A stretch of 36,948 nucleotides of DNA. Origin: Lachnospiraceae bacterium (GTDB lineage Bacteria > Bacillota > Clostridia > Lachnospirales > Lachnospiraceae). Positions within the stretch are counted from its first letter, which is position 1. Each line of letters opens with the position of its first letter. Position numbers and translations under genes: made by a program. The notes beneath the pieces are model-generated. The model made no database searches, was not told the DNA's origin, and saw only the letters and a program-made list of their open reading frames with translations. Below, piece after piece: positions 7,948 to 17,154 of the stretch. The stretch spans positions 1 through 36,948 of the forward strand of contig JALESO010000065.1 in the NCBI GenBank assembly GCA_022781925.1. Reading direction: 5' to 3'.

Positions 7948-8835
7948 ATGCCAATTTTCAAAGGTGCAGGTGTTGCAATTGTCACACCAATGAAAGAGAA
8001 CTTAGAAGTAAACTATGATCTGCTGGAGAGAAATATCAATTATCAGATCGATAACGGTACAGATGCCATCGTCATCGCAGGTACTACCGGTGAGAGCGCA
8101 ACTTTATCCGAAGAAGAGCATAAAAAAGTAGTAAAAGCAGCCGTTGAATTCACAAAACATCGTGTTCCGGTTATCGCAGGAACAGGTTCCAACAGCACAC
8201 AGACAGCCATCGAGCTTTCTCAGGAAGCTGACAAAGACGGTGTAGATGCGGTTCTGATCGTAACACCTTACTACAACAAAGCGACACAGAAAGGACTCAT
8301 CGCACATTATACCAGCGTAGCAAATTCCATCAAAGTGCCGGTGATCATGTACAACGTTCCGTCCAGAACAGGATGTGGACTGAATCCGGAGACCATTGCA
8401 CATTTGGTAAAAAATGTAGACAATATCGTAGGTCTGAAAGATGCAACCGGAGATCTGTCCCACGCAGCAAAAACAATGAACCTGTGTGACGGAAATCTGG
8501 AACTGTATTCCGGAAATGATGACCAGGTTGTTCCGCTGTTATCCTTAGGCGGTCTTGGTGTTATCTCCGTATTATCTAACATCGCACCGCGCCAGACACA
8601 TGACATTGTTATGGAGTTCCTGGAGGGAGATTACAAGAAAGCAGCAAAATTACAGCTGGATGCCATTCCGCTGATCAATGCATTATTCTGCGAAGTAAAT
8701 CCGATTCCGGTAAAAACAGCCATGAACATGCTCGGATGGGAAGCTGGCCCGCTGAGAGCACCGCTGTGTGAGATGGAAGATGCACACAAAGAGCTTCTCC
8801 GTCAGGAAATGATCAAATACGGATTAATGAAGTAA
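7948..8835 (+). CDS. dapA: 4-hydroxy-tetrahydrodipicolinate synthase
   Basis: Condenses pyruvate with aspartate semialdehyde, the first committed step of the diaminopimelate/lysine pathway, in the cytoplasm. At 295 residues it has normal length. Seen: GTTGES (45-50, pyruvate-site Thr residues), YNVPSRTG with Tyr135 and Arg140, and the Schiff-base lysine Lys164 in GLKDATGD. AGGAGG eight bases upstream fixes the start; an ATG five bases earlier is out of frame. Expression is controlled by the lysine riboswitch ahead. dapB follows after a 281-bp gap that holds a structured element. Confidence 0.98.
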   Translation: MPIFKGAGVAIVTPMKENLEVNYDLLERNINYQIDNGTDAIVIAGTTGESATLSEEEHKKVVKAAVEFTKHRVPVIAGTGSNSTQTAIELSQEADKDGVDAVLIVTPYYNKATQKGLIAHYTSVANSIKVPVIMYNVPSRTGCGLNPETIAHLVKNVDNIVGLKDATGDLSHAAKTMNLCDGNLELYSGNDDQVVPLLSLGGLGVISVLSNIAPRQTHDIVMEFLEGDYKKAAKLQLDAIPLINALFCEVNPIPVKTAMNMLGWEAGPLRAPLCEMEDAHKELLRQEMIKYGLMK

Positions 8836-8843
8836 GGAATTTG

Positions 8844-9035
8844 ACAGTTCACCCGCGCCATTCGCAAAACGCCCTTTCGGGCTTCTTCGACCCTTCTTGA
8901 ATTATCATTCAAGAAATATCGTTCGCAAAGCGAACTCTTTTGCTCATAAAAAGGCGCTCCCTTCATCACTATGTATCCAGGTAATTCCTCATGCAAGCAT
9001 GATCATTACCTGAATTCATGTGATGAGTGAACTGT
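8844..9035. repeat. 192-bp multi-hairpin inverted-repeat element between dapA and dapB
   Basis: Terminal inverted repeats ACAGTTCAC (8844-8852) and GTGAACTGT (9027-9035) enclose nested pairings: GCGCC (about 8856) with GGCGC (about 8953); GCCCTTTCGGGC; TTCTTGAAT/ATTCAAGAA (8894-8915); GTTCGC-AAA-GCGAAC (8921-8935); and a long hairpin with CATCAC/GTGATG and CAGGTAAT/ATTACCTG arms. There is no credible coding frame. It could be a MITE-like repeat, a processing or attenuation structure within the dap transcript, or a small RNA. Confidence 0.6.
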
Positions 9036-9054
9036 AAAAAAATAAGAAAAACTA

Positions 9055-9084
9055 TTGCCCCCGCATGATGTGCGGGGGTATTAT
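9055..9084 (+). promoter_or_regulatory. Hairpin and possible promoter ahead of dapB
   Basis: CCCCCGCA (9058-9065) pairs with TGCGGGGG (9071-9078). It is followed by TATTAT (9079-9084) rather than a T-run, so it is not a normal terminator. TTGCCC (9055-9060) could serve as a weak -35 with an 18-base spacer, which would place the palindrome inside the promoter. Confidence 0.35.
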
Positions 9085-9116
9085 ACTAGATAGGAATGTA
9101 CGGAGGAAGTAAGATT

Positions 9117-9881
9117 ATGACAAAAGTAATTATGAATGGATGTAACGGACATATGGGCCATGTGATCAGTGATCTGTGTGAAAAAGATCCGGAGATCGAG
9201 ATCGTGGCAGGCATTGATATCAACACCGAGCAGCATTACGGTTATCCGGTGTTTGCAAATATCGCAGACTGCGATGTGGCAGCAGATGCCATCATTGATT
9301 TTTCACATGTCAGCTGCATCGATGCCCTGATGGCATACAGTGTATCCCGTCAGATCCCGGTGGTTGTATGCACCACAGGTCTTTCCGGGGAGCAGGATGC
9401 CCTGTTAAAAACATCCAGTGAAAAAGTCGCTGTACTGAAATCAGCAAACATGTCTCTGGGTGTCAACACACTGATGGAGCTGCTTCAGACCGCAGCAAAG
9501 GTACTGGCACCGGCAGGATTTGACATGGAGATCGTAGAGAAGCATCACAATCAGAAGCTGGATGCACCGAGCGGAACAGCCATTGCCCTGGCTGATTCTA
9601 TGAATGAGGCTCTGGACGAGGCATATTCCTACAAATATGACCGTTCCCAGGAGCGCAAGAAACGTGACAAATATGAGATCGGTATCCAGGCAGTCCGCGG
9701 CGGCAACATCGTCGGCGAACATGAAGTGATCTTTGCAGGAACCGATGAGGTGATCACATTCAAACATACCGCATATTCCAAAGCCATCTTTGGCAAGGGA
9801 GCCATTGAGGCTGCAAAATATCTGGCAGGAAAACCGGCCGGATTTTATGGAATGGCAGATGTGATCAAGAGCGCGTCATAA
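9117..9881 (+). CDS. dapB: 4-hydroxy-tetrahydrodipicolinate reductase
   Basis: Reduces the DapA product with NAD(P)H in diaminopimelate/lysine synthesis. The 254-residue protein shows the Rossmann motif GCNGHMG (8-14), VCTTGLS near the cofactor site, and the catalytic signature EKHHNQKLDAPSGTA (141-155) with His143/His144 and Lys147. Acid Asp35 after the second strand (GIDIN) suggests a preference for NAD. GGAGGAAG ahead of 9117 sets the start; the upstream in-frame codons lack a site. It follows dapA and is probably partly cotranscribed from the riboswitch promoter. Confidence 0.97.
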   Translation: MTKVIMNGCNGHMGHVISDLCEKDPEIEIVAGIDINTEQHYGYPVFANIADCDVAADAIIDFSHVSCIDALMAYSVSRQIPVVVCTTGLSGEQDALLKTSSEKVAVLKSANMSLGVNTLMELLQTAAKVLAPAGFDMEIVEKHHNQKLDAPSGTAIALADSMNEALDEAYSYKYDRSQERKKRDKYEIGIQAVRGGNIVGEHEVIFAGTDEVITFKHTAYSKAIFGKGAIEAAKYLAGKPAGFYGMADVIKSAS

Positions 9882-9980
9882 AAACCGAACTTAAAAATGT
9901 ACGCCCGGAATCTTTTTAAGTCTTTTCGGCGGAGAGAGAAATTCTGAGCGTACTTCAGATTATAAGGGGGATAACCAGGC

Positions 9981-11951
9981 ATGGAAAATGCAGATATCAA
10001 GTATTTGAAGGTACTGGCAACACAATATCCAAACATTGCAGCAGCAGCCACAGAGATCGTCAATCTGAAGGCGATTTTAAGTCTGCCAAAGGCCACGGAG
10101 CACTTTATCACGGACGTTCATGGGGAGTATGAACAGTTCCGTCATGTCATGTGCAACGGTTCCGGCGCAGTACAGCGCAAGATCGAGGATGAATTCGGAA
10201 GTTCTCTGGGGATTCCGGAGAAACGTACCCTGGCCACACTGATTTATTATCCGGAATTAAAGATCAAACAGATCGAGGGAAAACTGACCCAGCGGGAGAA
10301 TCTGGAAGACTGGTATAAAGTGACCATCTTCCGCCTGATCCGTGTATGCAAAAATGCATCATCCAAATATACCCGTTCCAAAGTGCGCAAATCACTGCCA
10401 AAAGATTTTGCATATATTATTGAGGAACTGATGACGGGCAGACCGGATGTGGCAGATCAGGAAGCTTATTATAATGAGATCATCAACTCAGTTATCCACA
10501 CCGGCAGAGCCGCACAGCTGATCATAGATTTCTGTTATCTGGTACGGAGATTTACCGTGGATCATCTGCATGTGGTGGGAGATATTTTTGACCGAGGCCC
10601 GTATCCGCATCTGATCATGGATGATCTGATGAAACATCATTCCGTGGATATCCAGTGGGGAAACCATGATATCCTCTGGATGGGAGCGGCGGCAGGCTCT
10701 GTGCCGTGCATGTGTAATATGCTGCGTATTTCCGCCCGTTACGGCAATCTGGCGATCCTGGAGGATGCTTACGGTATCAATATGATCCCGTTGATGCGCC
10801 TTGCCATGGACTGCTATCAGGAACATACAAGCAAGACATTTAATGTCCATGTGAGGGATGACGATAAGGAATACGACCGGGATTATGCGGAGATGGATGC
10901 CATGATGCACAAAGCCATCACCATCATTCAGTTCAAGGTGGAAGGTCAGCTGATCAAGGAACATCCGGAGTGGGATATGAAGGAGCGTCTGCTGCTGGAC
11001 AAGATTGATTATGAGCAGGGCACCATCAAGCTGAACGGAAAGGAATATCCGTTGAATGATACCTATTTCCCGACCATCGATCCGAAGGATCCGTACAAAC
11101 TGACCCAGCAGGAAGAAGATGTGGTGGAACGTCTGAAAAACAGCTTCCTCGGTAGTGAGCGTCTGCAGCGCCATATCCGTTTCCTTTATACAAAGGGAAG
11201 CCTTTACAAAGTATACAATGGAAACCTGCTCTATCATGGCTGTGTACCGCTGAATGAGGACGGCAGCTTTATGAAGGTCAACATATACGGCAAGACATAC
11301 AGCGGCAAAGCACTGTATGACATTCTGGAGCATTATGCCAGAAAAGGATATTATTCCATCGATCTCCAGGAGAAAAAGCGGGGCGAGGATATCCTGTGGT
11401 ATATCTGGAAAAACAAACATTCACCGGTATTCGGAAAAGAGCGTATGGCGACATTCGAGCGTTACTTTATCGATGACAAGGAAACCCATGAGGAGCCGAA
11501 AAATGCCTACTACCGCCTGTTCGAGAAGGAAGAGATCGTGGATAAGATCCTGAAGGAATTCGGGCTTCCAGTGCAGGGGGCACACATCATCAACGGTCAT
11601 ATCCCGGTCATTGTGAAAAAAGGCGAATCCCCGGTAAAATGCGGCGGCAAGCTGCTGGTCATCGACGGTGGATTTTCCAAGGCTTATCAGCAGAAGACCG
11701 GCATCGCAGGTTACACACTGATCTACAACTCCTACGGACTGGTGCTGGCAGCGCATGAGCCATTTACGTCCATGGAAGATACGGTGCTGAATGAGACCTG
11801 TATCCATTCTCACATCGTCATGGAGCAGAATGTGGTAAAACGAAAAACCGTAAATGATACCGATACCGGAAAGGTACTGCGGGAGAATATCGCGGAACTG
11901 GAAGAACTGCTGCAGGCATATCGAAGCGGTATGCTGGTGGAGAAGTTCTGA
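9981..11951 (+). CDS. fbp: Class III fructose-1,6-bisphosphatase
   Basis: Hydrolyses fructose 1,6-bisphosphate to fructose 6-phosphate for gluconeogenesis. At 656 residues it matches the long Firmicutes FBPase class III. It carries a calcineurin-like metallophosphatase core: D45-x-H47 (TDVHGE), GDIFDRG (200-206) and GNHD (227-230), with a large insertion up to about 400 and the C-terminal metal-site segment NGHIPV. AAGGGGGATAA precedes the start. It follows dapB after 99 bases containing a small GTACGC/GCGTAC hairpin. A strong terminator follows, closing this run of genes. Confidence 0.97.
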   Translation: MENADIKYLKVLATQYPNIAAAATEIVNLKAILSLPKATEHFITDVHGEYEQFRHVMCNGSGAVQRKIEDEFGSSLGIPEKRTLATLIYYPELKIKQIEGKLTQRENLEDWYKVTIFRLIRVCKNASSKYTRSKVRKSLPKDFAYIIEELMTGRPDVADQEAYYNEIINSVIHTGRAAQLIIDFCYLVRRFTVDHLHVVGDIFDRGPYPHLIMDDLMKHHSVDIQWGNHDILWMGAAAGSVPCMCNMLRISARYGNLAILEDAYGINMIPLMRLAMDCYQEHTSKTFNVHVRDDDKEYDRDYAEMDAMMHKAITIIQFKVEGQLIKEHPEWDMKERLLLDKIDYEQGTIKLNGKEYPLNDTYFPTIDPKDPYKLTQQEEDVVERLKNSFLGSERLQRHIRFLYTKGSLYKVYNGNLLYHGCVPLNEDGSFMKVNIYGKTYSGKALYDILEHYARKGYYSIDLQEKKRGEDILWYIWKNKHSPVFGKERMATFERYFIDDKETHEEPKNAYYRLFEKEEIVDKILKEFGLPVQGAHIINGHIPVIVKKGESPVKCGGKLLVIDGGFSKAYQQKTGIAGYTLIYNSYGLVLAAHEPFTSMEDTVLNETCIHSHIVMEQNVVKRKTVNDTDTGKVLRENIAELEELLQAYRSGMLVEKF

Positions 11952-12006
11952 TCTCAGTCTGTTTACATACGTTCGACCTGAAAAAAACAGAATAAGTAAG
12001 ATGCAT

Positions 12007-12058
12007 AAGAGGAACAGTTGATTTTATAATTATTTAAGAATTGATTGTTCCTCTTTTT
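12007..12058 (+). terminator. Rho-independent terminator after fbp
   Basis: AAGAGGAACA (12007-12016) pairs with TGTTCCTCTT (12046-12055), followed by further T. Confidence 0.88.
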
Positions 12059-12059
12059 A

Positions 12060-12118
12060 TTGACACAAAAACTTAACAGTGTTAATATTTGTCAACGGTT
12101 AATCATTAACACTGTTAA
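12060..12118 (+). promoter_or_regulatory. Promoter with two MarR-type operators
   Basis: TTGACA (12060-12065), 17 bases, TAATAT (12083-12088). Two near-palindromes of the form TTAACA-N-TGTTAA lie at 12073-12085, overlapping the spacer and -10, and at 12106-12118, just downstream. The two sites are also perfect inverted copies of one another over 14 bases. This is the expected arrangement for autorepression by the MarR-type product of the next gene. Confidence 0.75.
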
Positions 12119-12219
12119 ATATTGGGAAAAATAAGATCGTCTCCCCGGTTGTGTTTTCTGACGGGAAGCAGGCGACTTTTTCAGATCATGATACGGAAAG
12201 GAGGTCTTTTTCAGGAGTT

Positions 12220-12897
12220 ATGAAATATGTAGAAAATATGGAACGGGTACTGGACCGGGAAAGAACCGGTACTGTGGATTGCAGGGAAGGTTCAGAGCCT
12301 GTGGAGCAGGAAGAATATATAGAGCATAGGAATCACATGGGACATATGGAACACGGAGCGCATATGGGCTGTATGGAGCATATGGAGCAGAACGTGTGGG
12401 AAGCCCTGCATATGTTTCGCAGGCTGAATATCGGAAGTATTCTGCCCCATTTGAACAAAGGTGAGTTTGTGCTGATGAACGGCATCTATCATGTGCAGAA
12501 GAAGATCGGTTCGGAGCACGGGGTGAAGATGTCTGATCTGGCAGAATATACCCATGCGCTGCCACCAGCGGTATCCCGCAGCATCAAGGCACTGGAGCAA
12601 AAGGGATACGTCAGACGTTTCGTGGATGCGAAGGACCGCAGAAATACACTGGTGGAGATCACGGATTCCGGCCAGGAAGTGCTGCAGGAATCCAATGAGA
12701 TCATGGATGAGTTTATCCGCCGGGTCTTTGAAAAGACGGACAAAGAAGAAATGGCGCGGTTGGTGAGCTATATTTACCAGCAGTATGATCTGGCAAAAGA
12801 AGAACTGGAGAAGATCCGGGAGAGCCAGAAAAAAGCGGCAGATAAGGATAAATCGGATAAAAATCCAGCAGATAAGGATACAGATGTAAAAGCATGA
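12220..12897 (+). CDS. MarR-family regulator with His/Met-rich N-terminal tract
   Basis: A DNA-binding repressor, 225 residues from the chosen start, longer than the usual ~145. Residues about 85-165 form the MarR winged helix: MSDLAEYTHALPPAVSRSIK recognition region and wing DAKDRRN. The N-terminal extension holds an unusual tract at residues 36-55 (12325-12384) with six His, five Met and one Cys, which looks metal-binding. The C-terminus is a Lys/Asp-rich tail. The start is uncertain: GGAGG lies 15 bases and AGGAG 3 bases upstream of 12220, and an in-frame ATG at 12238 is possible. It precedes the ABC exporter genes by 60 bases and probably represses them and itself. Confidence 0.85.
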   Translation: MKYVENMERVLDRERTGTVDCREGSEPVEQEEYIEHRNHMGHMEHGAHMGCMEHMEQNVWEALHMFRRLNIGSILPHLNKGEFVLMNGIYHVQKKIGSEHGVKMSDLAEYTHALPPAVSRSIKALEQKGYVRRFVDAKDRRNTLVEITDSGQEVLQESNEIMDEFIRRVFEKTDKEEMARLVSYIYQQYDLAKEELEKIRESQKKAADKDKSDKNPADKDTDVKA

Positions 12898-12957
12898 TGC
12901 GAAAACATCTGAATTTTGGGAAAGCTTAAAGTAGTAAACAGAAAGGAAATCACGGAA

Positions 12958-15285
12958 ATGAAGAAGATTTTTAAAAACATGATTCCGTACTGGAAGTCGA
13001 TCATTCTGATCGTGGCAGTGCTGGTGATCCAGGCGTACTGTGACCTGGCATTGCCGACGTACACCGCCGATATCATTGATGTCGGTATTCAGAATAAAGG
13101 AATCGAACATATTCTTCCGCAGGAGATGACAGCAGAGGAATATGAGAATGCGCAGCTCTTTATGACGAAGGAAGAAAAGGCACTGTGGGCTTCCAGTTAT
13201 GAAGCGACACAGCATGAGACCTATGCGTGTTCTGTGACCGAGAAGGATACACTGGAGGATCTGGATTCGGAATTTGCGATCCCGCTGATCCTGAATTATC
13301 AGATGTCTCAGATGGAAGAAGATTCTTTCAGGGAAATGCTGGCGCAGCAGACCGGACAGGATGCATCGGTATTTGAGCAGATGAGTCTGGAGCAGATCGG
13401 TCAGATACTGGGAACGGAACTGAAGGTTTCAGAAAAAGAAGTAGAACAGGACGATGGAAGCACCCAGACAGTCAACTGTGTGGACGTCCGTCCGATTTTT
13501 GAAGCGATGGAAGAGAGCGGTCAGATTGATGAGAGCACCATGCTTTCCATGCGTGATTCCATGCAGGATATGGTGGACACCATGGGCGATTCCATGCTGA
13601 CTTCCACCGGTGCAGCTTACGCCGCAGCCTGTGATGAGGAGGCAGGACTGGACCTGGCGAAGATCCAGACGGCTTATCTGTGGAAAAAAGGTCTGCAGAT
13701 GGCAGGGCTGGCAGCCGTCATGATGGCATGTGCGATCTTTGTATCTTATCTGGCATCCAGAGTCGGAGCCGGTGTGGGACGTTCCCTGCGTGGCAGACTG
13801 TATGAAAAAGTTATGCGGTTTTCCAATGCGGAGATGGAGCATTTCTCCACGGCATCCCTGATCACCAGAAGTACCAATGACGTACAGCAGATCCAGATGG
13901 TGACAGCGGTATTTCTGCGTATGCTTGCCTACGCACCGATCATCGGAATCGGCGGTATCATCAAAGTCGTGCAGACAAAAGCCGGAATGGGCTGGCTGAT
14001 CGTAGTGGCAGTCATTGTGATCTTTGCATTTGTCATGATCCTGATGAGTGCGGCGATGCCGAAGTTCAAACAGATGCAGGAAAAGGTGGACGATGTCAAT
14101 CTGGTTTCCAGAGAGGTTCTTACCGGACTTTCCGTTATCCGTGCATTCCGCCGGGAGGACAAAGAGGAAGAGCGTTTTGACGGTGTAAACCGTGAACTGA
14201 CAAAGACCATGCTTTTTACCAACCGTGTCATGACACTGATGATGCCTGGTATGATGCTGATTATGTATGCCCTGACGGTGGCGATCGTCTGGGTGGCAGC
14301 AAAGAAGATCGACCTCGGTGTGATGCAGGTTGGTTCCATGACCGCATTTATCACTTACGCAATGCTGATCGTTATGGCATTCCTGATGCTGACAATGATG
14401 TCCGTTATGCTTCCACGTGCCGGTGTGGCAGCAGACCGTATCGATGAAGTGCTGAATACAGACTTTACGATTCAGGAAGCAGAAGAGCCGAAACATATGG
14501 AAAAATCAGCAGGCGTGCTGAAATTTGACCATGTGGAATTCACCTATCCGGGCAGTGGGGAACCGGCCATCCGGGATATTGACTTTACCGCATATCCGGG
14601 CCAGACCACGGCCATCATCGGAAGTACCGGCTGTGGTAAGTCCACCATCGTGAACCTGATCCCGCGGCTGTATGACGTGACCGGCGGAAACATCACACTG
14701 GACGGTACGGATATCCGGGAACTTTCCATGAAAGACCTGCGTCAGCAGATCGGATTTGTACCCCAGAAAGGTGTGCTGTTCTCCGGAACCATCGCTTCCA
14801 ACCTGCGGTTCGGCAATGCAGAAGCAACGGATGCAGAGGTCGTTCAGGCGGCACAGATCGCCCAGGCAGAAGAATTTATCGAAGAAAAACCGGAGAAATA
14901 TGATTCCCCGATCGCCCAGGGCGGTACAAACGTATCCGGCGGACAGAAACAGCGTCTTGCCATTGCCCGTGCCATCGCAAAACATCCGAAGATCTTTGTA
15001 TTTGACGACAGTTTTTCGGCACTGGATCTGAAGACGGATGCAAAACTGCGGAAAGCACTGGCAGACACTGTACAGGACAGCACCGTGATCATTGTGGCGC
15101 AGCGTATCAGTACAATCCTGCATGCAGACCAGATCCTTGTGCTGGATGAGGGTGAGATTGTCGGAAAAGGAACCCATGAGGAACTGATGAAGCACTGTAC
15201 CGTATATCAGGAGATCGCAAAATCCCAGATGTCGGAAAAAGAACTTGGACTGACAGACGGAGAGGAGGGTGAAAGCCATGAGTAA
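12958..15285 (+). CDS. Heterodimeric ABC exporter, subunit with degenerate ATP site
   Basis: A 775-residue half-transporter: six-helix exporter domain plus ATPase. Seen: Walker A GSTGCGKST (about 555), signature VSGGQ (about 659) and Walker B FVFDDS (about 680), where the catalytic Glu is Asp, as in the non-consensus partner of heterodimeric exporters (BmrC/LmrC-like). It carries a large insertion of about 200 residues between TM1 (about 14-35) and TM2 (about 245-265), predicted extracytoplasmic, acidic and Met/Gln-rich; this accounts for its length above the usual 580-600. AAAGGA ten bases ahead sets the start. It overlaps its partner gene by 8 bp. Substrate unknown; drug or peptide export is a family inference. 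Confidence 0.92.
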   Translation: MKKIFKNMIPYWKSIILIVAVLVIQAYCDLALPTYTADIIDVGIQNKGIEHILPQEMTAEEYENAQLFMTKEEKALWASSYEATQHETYACSVTEKDTLEDLDSEFAIPLILNYQMSQMEEDSFREMLAQQTGQDASVFEQMSLEQIGQILGTELKVSEKEVEQDDGSTQTVNCVDVRPIFEAMEESGQIDESTMLSMRDSMQDMVDTMGDSMLTSTGAAYAAACDEEAGLDLAKIQTAYLWKKGLQMAGLAAVMMACAIFVSYLASRVGAGVGRSLRGRLYEKVMRFSNAEMEHFSTASLITRSTNDVQQIQMVTAVFLRMLAYAPIIGIGGIIKVVQTKAGMGWLIVVAVIVIFAFVMILMSAAMPKFKQMQEKVDDVNLVSREVLTGLSVIRAFRREDKEEERFDGVNRELTKTMLFTNRVMTLMMPGMMLIMYALTVAIVWVAAKKIDLGVMQVGSMTAFITYAMLIVMAFLMLTMMSVMLPRAGVAADRIDEVLNTDFTIQEAEEPKHMEKSAGVLKFDHVEFTYPGSGEPAIRDIDFTAYPGQTTAIIGSTGCGKSTIVNLIPRLYDVTGGNITLDGTDIRELSMKDLRQQIGFVPQKGVLFSGTIASNLRFGNAEATDAEVVQAAQIAQAEEFIEEKPEKYDSPIAQGGTNVSGGQKQRLAIARAIAKHPKIFVFDDSFSALDLKTDAKLRKALADTVQDSTVIIVAQRISTILHADQILVLDEGEIVGKGTHEELMKHCTVYQEIAKSQMSEKELGLTDGEEGESHE

Positions 15286-17125
15286 TGAGAGAAATACACA
15301 TTCCGCTTCCAGACCAAAGCGTCCGATGGGACCGGGCAGAGGTATGGTTCCCGGTGAAAAGGCAAAGGATCTGAAGGGCGCCATCGGAAAACTGCTGCGC
15401 TATATGGGAAAATATAAGATTGCTGTTGTATTTGTCATGATCATCGCGGCATGCTCCACTGTCTTCAGCGTGGTCGGCCCGAAGGTACTCGGCAAGGCAA
15501 CCACAGCACTGGCAACCGGTCTGATGGCAAAAGTAGCCGGAACCGGCGGCATTGATTTCACTTATATCGGAAAAATCCTGCTGTTTGTGCTGGGCTTATA
15601 CCTGCTCAGTTCCGTGCTGAGTTTCGTGCAGGGCTGGATCATGACCGGTATCACACAGAAGATCTGTTACCGGATGCGAAAAGAGATCACAGAGAAGATC
15701 AACCGTATGCCGATGAAATATTTCGAGAGCCGTACTTACGGTGAAGTGTTATCCAGGATCACCAACGATGTGGATACCCTGGGTATGGGCCTGAACCAGA
15801 GTGTGACACAGATCATCACATCCACAGCCACCATCATCGGTGTACTGGTCATGATGCTCAGCATCTCTCCGCTGATGACACTGATCGCCCTGGTGGTGCT
15901 TCCGGTATCCGGACTCTGCGTGTCACTGGTGGTAAAAAAATCCCAGAAACACTTTGTGACCCAGCAGGAGTACCTTGGCCATATCAATGGTCAGGTAGAG
16001 GAAAGCTATGGCGGCCATCTGGTGATCAAAGCCTACAACAAAGAGGATGAGATGATCGCTCAGTTTAATAAGACGAATGACGTGCTGTATACCTCTGCAT
16101 GGAAATCCCAGTTTCTTTCCGGAATCATGATGCCGATCATGCAGTTTATCGGAAACCTTGGTTATGCGGCAGTGGCACTCAGCGGCGGTATGCTGGCTAT
16201 CCGTGGTGTGATCACTATCGGTGATATCCAGGCGTTTATTCAGTATGTCAAGAGCTTTACCCAGCCGATCCAGCAGATCGCCCAGGTAACGAACCAGGTG
16301 CAGTCCATGGCAGCGGCAGCAGAGCGTGTCTTTGAATTCCTGGAAGAAGAGGAAGAAGATCAGGTAGTGGAGCATCCGGCAGATGTGACAGAAGTCGTTG
16401 GAAATGTCACCTTTGATCATGTAAGCTTCGGTTATAATCCGGATCAGCTCATTGTGCATGATTTCAGTGCAAAGGTAGCTGCCGGACAGAAGATCGCCAT
16501 CGTAGGTCCGACGGGCGCCGGCAAGACCACTATGGTGAAACTGCTGATGCGTTTCTATGATGTAAACAGCGGTTCCATCAGCATCGACGGTCACGACATC
16601 CGCGATTTCAACCGCCGGGAGCTGCGAGACGCGTTCGGAATGGTATTGCAGGATACCTGGCTCTTCAAGGGAAGTATCATGGAAAACATCCGTTACGGAC
16701 GTCTGGATGCCACGGACGAGGAAGTAAAGGCAGCCGCAAAAGCAGCCCATGCGGATCATTTTATCCGGACGCTGCCGGGTGGCTACGATATGGAACTGAA
16801 TGAGGATGCCAGCAATATTTCCCAGGGACAGAAACAGCTGCTCACCATCGCAAGGGCGATCCTGGCAGACAACCGTATTCTGATCCTGGATGAGGCGACC
16901 TCTTCCGTAGATACCAGAACCGAGGAACTGATCCAGAGTGCTATGGATAACCTGATGAAAGGACGGACCAGTTTCGTGATCGCGCACCGGCTGTCCACCA
17001 TCAAAAATGCGGATATTATTCTCGTCATGAAAGACGGAGATATCATCGAGCAGGGATCCCATGAGGAACTGCTGGAACAGGGTGGTTTTTATGCGGATCT
17101 GTATAACAGCCAGTTCGCGGAATAA
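15278..17125 (+). CDS. Heterodimeric ABC exporter, catalytically competent subunit
   Basis: A 615-residue ABC exporter half with a Pro/Arg-rich N-terminal tail, six membrane helices (about 45-330) and an ATPase domain. Walker A is GPTGAGKTT (about 409), the signature is the variant ISQGQ (about 513), and Walker B ILILDEATSS retains the catalytic Glu. Paired with the upstream subunit, this gives one competent and one degenerate ATP site, typical of BmrCD/LmrCD/TM287-288. The ATG lies within the end of the upstream gene (8-bp overlap) behind GGAGGG, so translation is coupled. A long inverted-repeat element lies downstream. Confidence 0.94.
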   Translation: MSNERNTHSASRPKRPMGPGRGMVPGEKAKDLKGAIGKLLRYMGKYKIAVVFVMIIAACSTVFSVVGPKVLGKATTALATGLMAKVAGTGGIDFTYIGKILLFVLGLYLLSSVLSFVQGWIMTGITQKICYRMRKEITEKINRMPMKYFESRTYGEVLSRITNDVDTLGMGLNQSVTQIITSTATIIGVLVMMLSISPLMTLIALVVLPVSGLCVSLVVKKSQKHFVTQQEYLGHINGQVEESYGGHLVIKAYNKEDEMIAQFNKTNDVLYTSAWKSQFLSGIMMPIMQFIGNLGYAAVALSGGMLAIRGVITIGDIQAFIQYVKSFTQPIQQIAQVTNQVQSMAAAAERVFEFLEEEEEDQVVEHPADVTEVVGNVTFDHVSFGYNPDQLIVHDFSAKVAAGQKIAIVGPTGAGKTTMVKLLMRFYDVNSGSISIDGHDIRDFNRRELRDAFGMVLQDTWLFKGSIMENIRYGRLDATDEEVKAAAKAAHADHFIRTLPGGYDMELNEDASNISQGQKQLLTIARAILADNRILILDEATSSVDTRTEELIQSAMDNLMKGRTSFVIAHRLSTIKNADIILVMKDGDIIEQGSHEELLEQGGFYADLYNSQFAE

Positions 17126-17154
17126 AAACAATGCTTAAAATTTAATATATGAAA

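Noticed and set aside
10488..11420. Long minus-strand reading frame inside fbp
   Set aside because: Antisense shadow of a well-supported gene; low-complexity His/Ile/Leu composition, no ribosome site.
13429..14496. Long minus-strand frame rich in His and Cys within the ABC exporter gene
   Set aside because: Antisense shadow; the composition is that of reverse-complemented coding DNA, and the plus-strand ATPase motifs are clear.
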